Shown here piece by piece: positions 11,443-22,050 of a stretch of DNA of 64,000 bases. Location of the stretch: positions 85,921,421 through 85,985,420 of the forward strand of contig CM076189.1 in NCBI GenBank assembly GCA_038277395.1, in the 5' to 3' direction. Positions within the stretch are counted from its first letter, which is position 1. Each line of letters starts with the position of its first letter. The translations under genes were made by a program, and so were the position numbers. The notes under the pieces are model-generated. The model did not search any database and was not told the DNA's origin. It saw nothing but the letters and a program-made list of their open reading frames with translations. This DNA comes from Dryocosmus kuriphilus. Its lineage: Eukaryota; Arthropoda; Insecta; Hymenoptera; Cynipidae.

Positions 11443-12293
11443 TTCCGAAAAGGTTGGACCTCCGATTTTCTTCGGGCTCCGCATACTTATGTATTTGGAC
11501 GTGTGACTGGCCACAAAAATAATGTAAGGTCGTACCCCTACCCCTTTTCCAGCGCCGTGGGGGGAGGCACCCCTGTGACTACTCACAAAAATAATGTAAG
11601 GCCGTACCCCTACCCCTTTTCCTGCGCCGTGTGGGGGGGCACCCCTGTGACTGATCACAAAAAGAATATAAGGCCGTACACCTACCCCTTTTCCAGCGCC
11701 TTGTGGGGGGGCGGGAAGACACCCCTGTGACTGGTCCCAAAATAATGTGAGGCCGTACCCCTACCCCTTTTCCAGCGCCGTGTGGGGGGCGGGAAGACAA
11801 CGCTGTGACTGGTCACAAAAATAATGTGAGGACGTACCCCTACCCCTTTTCTAGCGTCGTGTGGGGGTAGGGAAGGCACCCCTGCGACTGGTCGCAAAAA
11901 AAATGTAAGGCTGTACCCCAACCCTTTTCTAGCGCCGTGGGGGGCACCCCTGTGACTGGTCACAAAAATCGATTTACTACTGATTTTCTGGGAAACTGTC
12001 GTTCCTATAAAAAAATGCTTTAAACATAAAATGTGTATTTCGATGGGGTCTACAACTTTTGTTTAACATTTTTTCTTCAATTTTGAACCATTACTGAGAT
12101 AAATGCAAAAAAACCATGATTTTTATGGGATTTTTATGGTTTTCACCATGAAAATCTAATTTGCGTCAATATTCACTATCATATTCGTAATCAGCGCGTC
12201 AAAATACATAAGTATGCGGAGCCCGAAAAAAATCGGAGGTACACCCTTTTGAAAAAAATCGGAGGTCCACCCTTTTCGGAAGTTTGTCCCCAT
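11443..12293. mobile_element. Non-autonomous inverted-repeat element carrying a minisatellite
   Basis: The satellite is interrupted by a segment whose ends are inverted copies of ACTTCCGAAAAGG followed by (G/T)TGGACCTCCGATTTT. Between them lie about six ~75-bp tandem units (11500-11960) with a common core CCCCTACCCCTTTTC, then GCGCCGTG and a G run, and GTGACTGGTCACAAAAATAA. The right end (11950-12293) matches the 9174-9490 and 13685-13985 modules but with GGAGGT where those have CATATG. A mobile element with a minisatellite interior, inserted in a satellite. Confidence 0.7.
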
Positions 12294-12431
12294 TTCCCTT
12301 TACCATTCCCTTCACCATATCCCTTTACCACTCCTTTTACCATTTCTCTTTACCATTTTCTTTAACCATTCCTTTGCCATTTCCCTGTAAGATTTCGTTC
12401 ACCATTCCATGCATTTAGAATGTGAAGAAGC

Positions 12432-13681
12432 ATGGTTTATGGGTGTTTAGAACACATTAAGTTGCAGGACCTTTGGAAAGACGAAAGGTGTGAAGCAGTG
12501 CAAGGTATCAAACTCGAGGACTCCTTTCCCCATGTAATCGGAGAGGAAATCATAATACTTGATGTAGTTCACTCTGATCTCTGTGGCCAGTGGGAGTCTA
12601 ATCAAAGGGAAAGTCTATATATTTTATGAATTTCATCGACGGTCGTTTAAACTGGTGTGAGACACGATTGCTGAAAAATGAGAGCGAGGTTTCTGAAATT
12701 TCAAAGAATTTAAAGTACTGAACGTAAATCTGAAAGAAAAGAATATTAAATGTCTTCAATCTGGTAACGTAACGAAATGTCTCAATAAAGAATTCGACGA
12801 GTTTCTACAGAAGAATTTAGTCCAGCGAAGACTAATCGTCGCTTACTTTTACGAACAAAATGGAATAGCAAAGCGGAAAAATCGGACTCTTCTGGAAATG
12901 TCGAGATGCCTTCTCATAGAGTCAGGTCGGCAGCCTTTTTTTGTGCTGAAGCCGTTTCGGATGCTAACTATATTCGAGACAGCTGTCCAACTAACAGCCT
13001 AGATGGAAGGACTCCACACGAAGTTTGGACTGGAAAATTTCCAGACTTGAGCGACCTAAGAGAATTTGGGTACAGCTTCTTAATTCTAGATAGAGTACCT
13101 GGATTGGGGAAGCTCGAGCAACGAGGGAAGAAAGGAACTTTTGTAGGTTACGCTGACGATTCCGAAGGATATAAAGTATGGATTCCCGAAGAAAGGAAAG
13201 CTGAAATAACGAGAGATTTCATCTTCAAAAAGAGAACTGAAGCTTCTACAGAAAAGCGCCACGAGGAATTTACACCGCAAGTCTTATATCAAAGGAAAGC
13301 AGATGTCTGTCCTTCTCAGATTATCGACGTCGTTTTGCAACCAAACGAAAATCATCGGTATGACGTTCCTGACATCGAAACCCAAGATACAGATGATAGG
13401 AATGAGGGGGCGAGGAAGAGGACGTCCAGAACGAGTTTCAACAAGACATTGAGAACGAAATACAGGTAAATGAAACAGAAATACGCGGGAGAGGTCCAGG
13501 AAGCCAGAGGAAAGTCTTCACAGCACAGCCGGAAAGACCACGGAAGGAATATCATCCACCACTTGCCGAGGCCAGGTATTTTGAATCTATTTTTTATGGC
13601 TGAGATTCCTTTAAAAGAGGCAATATATATAATGTACTTATTTTTTCGTTATTTATTATTAGATTCTAAATAATATATATT
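12432..13681 (+). pseudogene. Copia-type integrase half, left arm
   Basis: Plus-strand pieces read the gag-pre-integrase end (LEHIKLQDLWKDERCEA), then the integrase core (LDVVHSDLCGQWES, FIDGRLNWCETRLLKNESEV, YFYEQNGIAKRKNRTLLEMS), and then an open 187-codon stretch (12906-13469) with PTNSLDGRTPHEVWTGKFPD and LREFGYSFLILDRVPGL. It ends PLAEARYFESIF in a shifted frame. The element stops at the start of the reverse transcriptase (AEIPLKEA, about 13610). The upstream gag/protease part is missing and replaced by satellite. The right-arm copy ends at exactly the same place. Confidence 0.88.
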
Positions 13682-14026
13682 AATAAAAATCGATATATCG
13701 TTGATTTTCTCGAAAACTATCACTCGTACGAAAAAACGTTTTAAATAAAAAAAAGTGTGTTTCGACGAGATCTACAACTGTTAATTGAAATATTTTTTGT
13801 TATTTTGCATATTAGCTGAGATAAGCGCAAAAAACCATGATTTTTATGGGGTTTTCATGGTATTTACCATGAAAATCGACTAGTCGCCAATTTTCACTAT
13901 CATATTCGTAATCAGCGCGTCAAAATACATAAGTACACGGAGCCCGAAGAAAATCGGACATATGCCCTTTTCGGAAGTATATCCTCAAGTTTCAGAAAAC
14001 AACTATTTAACTATTTAATAATGAAT
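13682..14026. repeat. Central spacer of the inverted duplication (module copy C)
   Basis: This 345-bp spacer separates the two Copia copies, which point at each other. It consists mainly of the inverted-repeat module also found at 9174-9490, ending in CCTTTTCGGAAGTATATCC at about 13970-13988. The flanking arms are mirror images from 13681 leftwards and 14027 rightwards. Confidence 0.8.
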
Positions 14027-16130
14027 AATATATATTATTTAGAATCTAATAATAAATAACGAAAAAATAAGTATATTATATATATTGCCTCTTTCAAAGG
14101 AAAAGGAATCTCAGCCATAAGAAATAGATCCAAAATACCTGGCCTCGGCAAGTGGTGGATGATACTCCTTCCGTGGTCTTTCCGGCTGTGCTGTGAAGAC
14201 TTTCCTCTGGCTTCCTGGACCTCTCCCGTGTATTTCTGTTTCATTTACCTGTATTTCGTTCTCAATGTCTTGTTGAAACTCGTTCTGGACGTCCTCTTCC
14301 TCGCCCCCTCATTCCTATCATCTGTATCTTGGGTTTCGATGTCAGGAACGTCATACCGATGATTTTCGTTTGGTTGCAAAACGACGTCGATAATCTGAGA
14401 AGGACAGACATCTGCTTTCCTTTGATATAAGACTTGCGGTGTAAATTCCTCGTGGCGCTTTTCTGTAGAAGCTTCAGTTCTCTTTTTGAAGATGAAATCT
14501 CTCGTTATTTCAGCTTTCCTTTCTTCGGGAATCCATACTTTATATCCTTCGGAATCGTCAGCGTAACCTACAAAAGTTCCTTTCTTCCCTCGTTGCTCGA
14601 GCTTCCCCAATCCAGGTACTCTATCTAGAATTAAGAAGCTGTACCCAAATTCTCTTAGGTCGCTCAAGTCTGGAAATTTTCCAGTCCAAACTTCGTGTGG
14701 AGTCCTTCCATCTAGGCTGTTAGTTGGACAACTATCTCGAATATAGTTAGCATCCGAAACGGCTTCAGCACAAAAAAAGGCTACCGACCTGGCTCTATGA
14801 GAAGGCATCTCGACATTTCCAGAAGAGTCCGATTTTTCCGCTTTGCTATTCCATTTTGTTCGTAAAAGTAAGCGACGATTAGTCTTCGCTGGACTAAATT
14901 CTTCTGTAGAAACTCGTCGAATTCTTTATTGAGACATTTCGTTACGTTACCAGATTGAAGACATTTAATATTCTTTTCTTTCAGATTTACGTTCAGTACT
15001 TTAAATTCTTTGAAATTTCAGAAACCTCGCTCTCATTTTTCAGCAACCGTGTCTCACACCAGTTTAAACGATCGTCGATGAAATTCATAAAATATATAGA
15101 CTTTTTTTCCCTTTGATTAGACTCCCACTGGCCACAGAGATCAGAGTGAACTACATCAAGTATTATGATTTCCTCTCCGATTACATGGGGAAAGGAGTCC
15201 TCGAGTTTGATACCTTGCACTGCTTCACACCTTTCGTCTTTCCAAAGGTCCTGCAACTTAATGTGTTCTAAGCGCCTGTGCCACATTTCTACTGTTTCCG
15301 ATGTCCCCCTCTTGTCACTATTTCCTTCCGATACTTTCTGGCGCTGTTGTCTCGCTCGTTGTTCAAGTTGACGTTCTTCATCCGTCCGTCAACATCGATG
15401 GCAAACGTGACCGTTCCCTTTTATTTGATTTTTGTTGAGTTATTACTCTCTAGGTTAAGGTTACCGCACCTGGAGTCACATAATTCCACGAACTCGCGTT
15501 GTACTTTTCATAAATGTGACGTTGCTCTGCTGTCAACGCACGAATTTTCACAGAAGCTGTTATTTGCCGAACGTAAGGCCTCATGCGTCTCAGGAAAAAT
15601 TTCAACGGCATAAAAAATCATGCTTTCGGCGTCCGTCGCTCCGTGTTTAAAGCTTTCGCATTTATATTTACATTCGGAACCCTCACGATCGTATTCCCGG
15701 CACCGTTTAAAATGAAACTTGAATTTGCCCGTTTTAGCGCTTTTTTTTTACTCTTTCCGCCCGAAATCTCCTTATTTGAATTCGAGCACTTATTTGCGAA
15801 CATAATGTTCTGTTTCGCGCTGTAAGTACCTTTTTCATAACGTCACTTTCTCCAATTATTTTCACACGAAGTGTTTCCGATGACGATAATTCATCACGCG
15901 ACTCGATCACGCAACTGAGATTTACATAACAAGGCGGTAGGCTGTATAAAAGCATGATTTCAAACAGGTCCTCGTATATTTCCACTTCCATCTCACTTAA
16001 TTTGTCGACGGTGTCAAAAAATTTCCGATCGTTCTCGCGCGCACGGTCACCGTCTTCCATCATTTGGAGCATCAGCTGTTTCAGCATTTGCAACTTTGCA
16101 ACTTTTTGCAACTTTTTCCTAACAATCGTA
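14027..16130 (-). pseudogene. Copia-type gag-protease-integrase, right arm
   Basis: The minus strand carries, from 16111, a Gag fragment (MLKQLMLQMMEDGDRARE; FFDTVDKLSEMEVEIYEDLF; YSLPPCYVNLSCVIESRDEL), then degraded nucleocapsid and protease sequence (15800-15290). The gag-pre-integrase motif MWHRRLEHIKLQDLWKDE and the integrase (15286-14993) follow, then the 187-codon stretch at 14808-14245. The latter differs from the left-arm copy at only two residues (HRARSVAF against HRVRSAAF). It stops before reverse transcriptase at the same breakpoint as the left copy. The Gag N-terminus and 5' LTR are deleted here but present in the left arm. Confidence 0.88.
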
Positions 16131-17037
16131 AGGATGCTTTATAAAGTTACAACTTAGTAATATTAAGAAAGGGGCATTAAAGTATTTCGGCTAACTTTAT
16201 GTGTGATCATTGAATAGACTTCAAAGCATTTTTTGTCAAATTGAATGGACCTCTCAAAGCCGATTATACAATATATTTTTTTAAATACTTTAGTTAAGTT
16301 TCAAAAGTGATCTTAAGAATAAATGAAATGTCCCTATATTTCTTTTTACAGGAATACGCCTTTTAGAATTACACGATCAACAACAGAATGAGTATATATG
16401 TACATTAAACAAAGATAGAATAGAAGTTTTTGACGGAATTCTAAAAACACATAATTTGTCAGCGTATTCCGGAAATGTAAAATTATCGAAAATACATACT
16501 TATTCAATAATCAATAATAATTACGCTTTTTTGAGACTAATGGAAAATAAAGAAAAAGAAAATACCGAACACAAAAATCAACAAAATAGAAAATTGTCGA
16601 AAATATAATTTTACGAATTATAAAATTTACGAGGTTTAAAACAACAAGCTTTTATGGTCGAAAAATAGAAATATGTAATTATACAAATCACAAATTTAAA
16701 AATATCCGAAATTAAATTTTACTTATTTTTCAAATTTTACAACTGGAAAATTTAAAACTCATAAAATTAACAAATTAGCTATTCAAATCCTCCAATTCCC
16801 GAAATAAAAAATTCCCGAAATGTAAAATTGCTGGAGTTTCAAATTTTTAAAACCAATATTGCTGACAATATATATTCAATTATTTAATAATGAATAATGA
16901 ATATTATTTAGAAACCAATGAAATATAACATAACAATAAACAAGGAATATAAAAATCAACAAAAAAAAACATTCTCGAAAATACAAATTAAGGAAATATA
17001 AAATTTACGAAATTTAAAATAACAATCTTTATCATTA
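16131..17037. repeat. AT-rich sequence shared with the left arm
   Basis: No gene is seen. 16140-16345 mirrors 7640-7910 and 16400-17037 mirrors 6541-7175. The left-arm mariner fragment (7178-7632) is absent at the matching point, about 16380-16400. Confidence 0.75.
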
Positions 17038-19135
17038 TTATAGTGCAGCTTTACGAACTCGGAAGCTCATTGCCTCAGCTACCCAGAACCACTGCGCTTC
17101 ACTATCCTGTGCATCCATAATCCAGTTTAAGTAATCATGAACCAGCTCTTTTAGATTGTCCTTTACGTTTCTCTCCCATGTGTTTGGCCGCCTGCCTAGA
17201 GGTCTCTTACTAATGGGTTTCCCTTTAAAACCTTGAGCCAATGTTCTTTGGTTGCCCATTCTTGCTACATGTCCCGCCAAGCTTAATGTGCGCGCTTTCA
17301 TTGCTCTATTAATATTCACTGACACCCAGAGAGCACGAAACTCAACATTATGCTGTTTTCCCCATTCACAATTCTCCTCGTCCCATTTTGTCCCATAGAT
17401 TTTTCTATGTACCTTATTTTCGAATACTCTAAACCTATTCTCCACTCCTTCCGTCGGCACCCATGTTATGTAAATTCTTACTTTGATGTTTCTAGATAAC
17501 AATAGCGATTACAGTAATATATTTGTTGCATAGTAGCACCCATTACCAGCGTTCAGTGGGCTGATGATTTTCGTTTTAATGTTATCGTCGCTAGTTATAA
17601 TAGTCCCGAGTTATTTAAACTTATTAACTCTTTAAAATTTCATATTTCCGGCCTTTCGAACACCCTCTTCATTGCTTTGTCATGATCTGTCGACAACCAA
17701 ACATTTTTTCTTCGATTCGATAACTTCTAAACCTATTTCCTTGGCTTTCGTTATCAAGATTTCTGCATTTTTAGCTACCATGTCTTTATCGTCGCCGAGT
17801 AAGTCGAGATCATCCGCATATTCCAGAATTTGTGTTAACCCATAGAGGATAGAACCGGCCGCATTTTGTTGTACTTGTCTGAACATGTATTCTAAAATTA
17901 AGTTGTAAGGCATGCACGAAAGCTCATCGCCAGGTTTCAGGCCTTCGCGGATCGAAAACTTTTTAGATAAATTTCCGTTAACGCGTATTCTACCCCTACT
18001 CCCGCTTACGGAAACATCGATAAGTCTAACTAGTTTCTTTGGTACACGCAAGAACTCTAGAAGCCAGTACATTAGTGCGCGTATAATAGAGTCGTAAGCT
18101 TTTTGAAGTCAATAAATAGCTAATGTATTGTTTCAATAATTCCCACTTCTTTTCCAGCAGTTGTCTAATTGTCACCATTTCAACAATTGTAGAGCGCTTT
18201 CGGCGGAATCTACACTGGTAATCCCCAATGGTTTCCTCAGAAAAAGGGGTCAGTCTACTTAAGATTACATTGGACAAGGTCTTATAGCAAGAGGAGAAAA
18301 GTGAAATACCCGATAGTTGTTACAGTTCGTTTTAACGCCATTTTTCAAAATTAGTATAATAATAGAAGTATTTCATTTCTCCGGTATGCGGTCTGCTTAC
18401 TAGCCTGCGCGTACTAATTTATAAATTCGCCTTGTGAGGCGAGGGCCCCCATTTTTTAACAGTTCTGACGGAAGGTCTTCAATTCCCGAGGTTTTGTTAC
18501 CTTTCAACTTCTTTATGGCCACTTCTATTTCTTTATCAGTAGGCTCACCAAATAGTAGGTCAGCAGTGTGGGTTTCGCCGAGATTAACTTCAACGGGGAC
18601 TTCGCGTACGTTTGATGGCTTATAGAAATTTTTTTCCATATTTTTAGTCACCCTGCCAGATCAGATACAACATTGCCATTTTCGTCCCTCATTATTATTG
18701 TTCTACTTTGAAAGCCTTTCCTTATAAAATTGATTCCCCCGTACATATCGCGCTGGTTATATTGTTTCTTATGCGTGTCTATTGCTAGTATTTTATTCTT
18801 TTCACACTCCCTTTTTTTTTTGATCTGTAAAACCTATTTGTACTTTTACTAATCTCGAGATGGTTCTTACGTTTTTCTTCGCATCTATTACCTAAACTAA
18901 TTTTTTGGCCTTAATTTGCTTTTTAAACCATAGTTTGCACTCTTCGTCGAACTACGCGACGGTTTGCTTTTGGTTACTTTCTTTAAACCTATAGTATCTT
19001 TCGCGGCTCCCTTTATCGACACTTTCATAGTGCCCTACAGGTTTTGATGGTCGTCCTCACAATTAGAGCATCGTAAATACTAGAAATACTGACTTGATAA
19101 TTCATTGTTTCTGTGGATATCTTAAACTTATATAT
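17038..19135 (-). pseudogene. Non-LTR retrotransposon copy 2: reverse transcriptase, decayed
   Basis: Minus-strand mirror of the element at 3925-6540. Recognisable parts in order are: a connector (about 18650-18400, KKLKGNKTSGIEDLPSELLK), the reverse transcriptase fingers (SRGRIRVNGNLSKKFSIREG, GLKPGDELSCMPYNLILEY), the catalytic loop as EYADDLDLLGDDKD (intact YADD, about 17800), and the C-terminal RAMKARTLSLAGHVARMGNQ domain ending at 17038. Frameshifts and stops break it between 18280 and 18060 and near 17510. The endonuclease part is missing where a mariner begins at about 19143. This copy has the empty SINE site. Confidence 0.88.
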
Positions 19136-19142
19136 ACGAAGT

Positions 19143-20036
19143 GTGTTCAAAAAATACTCGGAATTTTTAAATTTCGCGGGTTTGAAGAGTCCGGTTGTCA
19201 AATCTTTTTTAATGTTTTGGTATACATGCCCCTAAAGTATAATAAAATCTACAGCTATATTCATTGTTCACTTTGTCTGTGGCAACAGCTAAGGTTTGAC
19301 GTGTTTTTATGAGCTCGGCGATTTTCGTTTATTAAAAGAAAAGGACCAAAGAATTTGTTTTCAATTTTGCGTAAAAAGTAAAATAAAGTGTAAAAAAGTG
19401 TGTGAAATGTTAAAAAAGGCCTATGGTGAGTCTGCTGTGAAAAAAGCAGGTGTTTACGAGTGGTATAAGCGTTTCCAAGATGGCCGTAAGGACGATAAAG
19501 ATGACGAACGCCCCGGACGCCCCAGCACATCAACAACCGATGAAAATGTGAAAAAAGTGACAGAAATGGTTATGAACGGCCACTGAATCACAATCAGAGA
19601 AGTCGCTGATGAAGTTGGCATATCGGTTGGCTCATGCCATGACATTTTTTCGAACCTTTGGTTATGAAACGCGTTTCAGTATATGTTCCAAAATTAACGA
19701 TAATGCACCTGCTCACACATTTTTTCTTGCTCGTGAATTTTTGCCAAAGACATTATTGTAGTGCTGCCCCAGGATCCATATTTGCCAGACGTGGCTCCGT
19801 ATGACTTTTTCTCATTTCCCAAAATAAAGAAAACCTTAAAAGGCCGTCGTTTCACCAGCATAGATGACATTAACAGCGCATCGCTGAAAGAACTAAAGGC
19901 TATCCAAAAGATCCAATTTGAGAAGTGTTTCAAGGATTGGTAGAAGCGCTGGCATAAGTGCATAATATCTGATGCGGACTACTTTGAAGGAAACAAGATT
20001 AATGTAGACTAATGCATAAATATTTTTTTCAAAAAG
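19143..20036 (+). pseudogene. Mariner with large internal deletion
   Basis: The left terminus CGAAGTGTGTTCAAAAAATA at about 19138 is followed by a mariner N-terminus on the plus strand: VKSKIKCKKVCEMLKKAYGE, then VYEWYKRFQDGRKDDKDDE and RPGRPSTSTTDENVKKVTEM. After a stop at about 19584, the linker ITIREVADEVGISVGSCHD follows. The sequence then skips the first and second catalytic Asp and resumes at PDVAPYDFFSFPKIKKTLKG, ending FEKCFKDW. Bases from about 20037 rejoin sequence shared with the left arm (3735 and downwards), which marks the insertion's right edge. Confidence 0.82.
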
Positions 20037-20149
20037 TTTTCTTACTTCATTGGCAAGACAAAAAATTCCGTTACAGTGTTGTTACCTCAAATCTATGCCA
20101 CCACCTAAATGTAGAGAATTTCCTTTGTCATTCAAGAGATAGCGGTAAA

Positions 20150-20157
20150 TATAAATA
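20150..20157 (+). promoter_or_regulatory. TATA box of right-arm signal-exon gene
   Basis: TATAAATA lies 57 bases before the ATG at 20214. Surrounding bases (AGCGGTAAATATAAATAACA) match the left-arm promoter almost exactly. Confidence 0.6.
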
Positions 20158-20213
20158 ACAGATTGATGAAGCCTGAGAAATTCTTTAGAATCTAGTTCTC
20201 TATTTCTAACAAG

Positions 20214-20271
20214 ATGAATGTATCTATTTGTATACTTCTCTTCACCTTTATGGTGTTTCACAATTCAGTTA
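20214..20271 (+). CDS. Signal-peptide exon 1 of secreted-protein gene (right-arm paralogue)
   Basis: A 58-nt exon encodes MNVSICILLFTFMVFHNSV plus one base and ends at the donor GTAAGT (20272), phase 1. It differs from the left-arm exon at a handful of positions. The open frame and donor are both kept, and a TATA box lies in place. It is followed by a 3.5-kb array of ~215-bp repeats (its presumed intron 1), into which a mariner has inserted. It lies on the same strand as, and upstream of, the phase-1 exons at 49499-58011, so it could be an alternative first exon for them. That linkage is inference. Confidence 0.6.
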
Positions 20272-20459
20272 GTAAGTTTTATGTAATTTAATACCAAACC
20301 GATCATATATTTAAATATCTTCTATCGAGATATCGATAACATTTAGAAATGTGTTTTTCATGAATTATATTCCTTTCAAGTTTCTATTTTACTTTCAAAT
20401 AATTGAAACGTACATATTTTACCAAAATTGCACGTACACCTGCCTGCGTAATAGCAAGT

Positions 20460-22050
20460 TTATCAAAAATATTCATTTATTTACACTTATAAAATGATTT
20501 ATTGTCAATTGCTTCAAAAAATCAAATATTTGAGACACGGTTTTGAACAAAATTCAGTTCACGACAAAACACGTGCTATAACTTTCCACGGCACGTCCTT
20601 ATACGTGTCACATATTGAGCATATTGGAAGATATGCTACTATCACTGAACGTGAATCTTGCTGCGTAATTATATGTTTAGTCAACATATTGTTTTAGTAA
20701 CTTTTATTAAATAATTATTGCAAATTGCCCTATAAAGTAGAACTTTTGAGGCCTATTTTTGGAAACAATTCCGTTCAACTCAAAACACACGTTTTCCAAA
20801 CATTAATTTTACTTCCTCATACGAGTAACATATTGAGTATATTGAAACCTATGCTACTATCATTAAACGTGCTTCTGAGAGCGTAATTACATGCATATCG
20901 AAAATATTCTTTCATTAAATATAAAATCTTTTTTTGGCAGCTATTATATGAAGTAAAATATTTGAGACATATTTCCGAAGATAACGCAGTGCATGCCAAT
21001 GGCATGCTCTAAAGTTTTCAGTTTACCTCCGCATATGTGTGACATATTCAATATATTGAAACATATACATAATACCATCATTGAACTTGAATCTTGCTGC
21101 GCGCAATTATATGTTCAGCCAAAATATTGTTTTCTTAAATCTTATAAGATCATTTGTAGTCAATTGCTCCATAATGTAGAACTTTTGGGACATATTTTTG
21201 AAAACAAATCAGTTCATCCCAAACCACAGGTTCCAACCATTACTATTTACCTCCTTATATGTGTAACGTATTGAACATATTGAAACATATGCTACTATAA
21301 TTGAACGTACATATTGCGGCATAATCCTGGTTCTCGAAAGTATGGCTTTTTAGTTATTATAAAATAATACATTGTTAAATATTTCATGAAGAAAAGTATT
21401 TGAGACATATTTTCGAAGAAAATTCAATTCATGACAAAACACATGCTCTAAAGCATCCAGGTTACGGCCTCATATGCGTGACATATTGAACATATTGAAA
21501 CATATGCTACTATCACTGAACGTGCGTCTTGCTTATATATAAAATCATTTCATCACAATACACATGCTCCAAACGTTCCTCTTTACTTCCTCATACGTGT
21601 CACATATTTAACATATTAAAGCATATGCTACTATGATTGAACGTGCCTTTTGCTGCATGATTATATTATTAGCCAAAAGAATGTTTTATTAACGCTTATA
21701 AAATCATTTTTCGTCGATTGCTTCATAAAGTAGAACTTTTTAGACATATTTTAGAAAACAATTCAATTCATTCCAACTAGCATGTTCCAAACATTTCACT
21801 TCACTGCCTTAGGTATGTAACATATTGAGCATATTGAAACATATGCTACTCTCATTGAAAGTGCATCCTGCTGCATTTTTATTTTTCTCGAAAATATATT
21901 TTTTTTAGTTATTATAGATATAATTTTGTAAACCGTCTCATAAAGTAAAAAATTTCAGACAACTTTTCTAAGATAATTCAGTTCATGCCAACACACATGC
22001 TCTAAAAATTTCACTTTACGTACTTATACGTGTCACATATTAAACATATT
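20460..22050 (+). repeat. ~215-bp intronic tandem repeat, right arm (first part)
   Basis: Seven units. The anchor word ATGCTACT (or a variant) occurs at about 20633, 20851, 21064, 21289, 21504, 21625 and 21843, a period of 213-225 bp with one shortened unit of 121 bp. Each unit holds GAACATATTGAAACATATGC, a TTAACTTTTATAAAATCATTT-like block and a GTTCCAAACATT-like block. It is cut by a mariner at about 22050 and continues at 23345. Confidence 0.88.

Noticed and set aside
11177..11963. Several proline/leucine-, glycine- and arginine-rich open frames on both strands
   Set aside because: They are read-throughs of the 12-bp satellite and the ~75-bp minisatellite, open in several frames at once.
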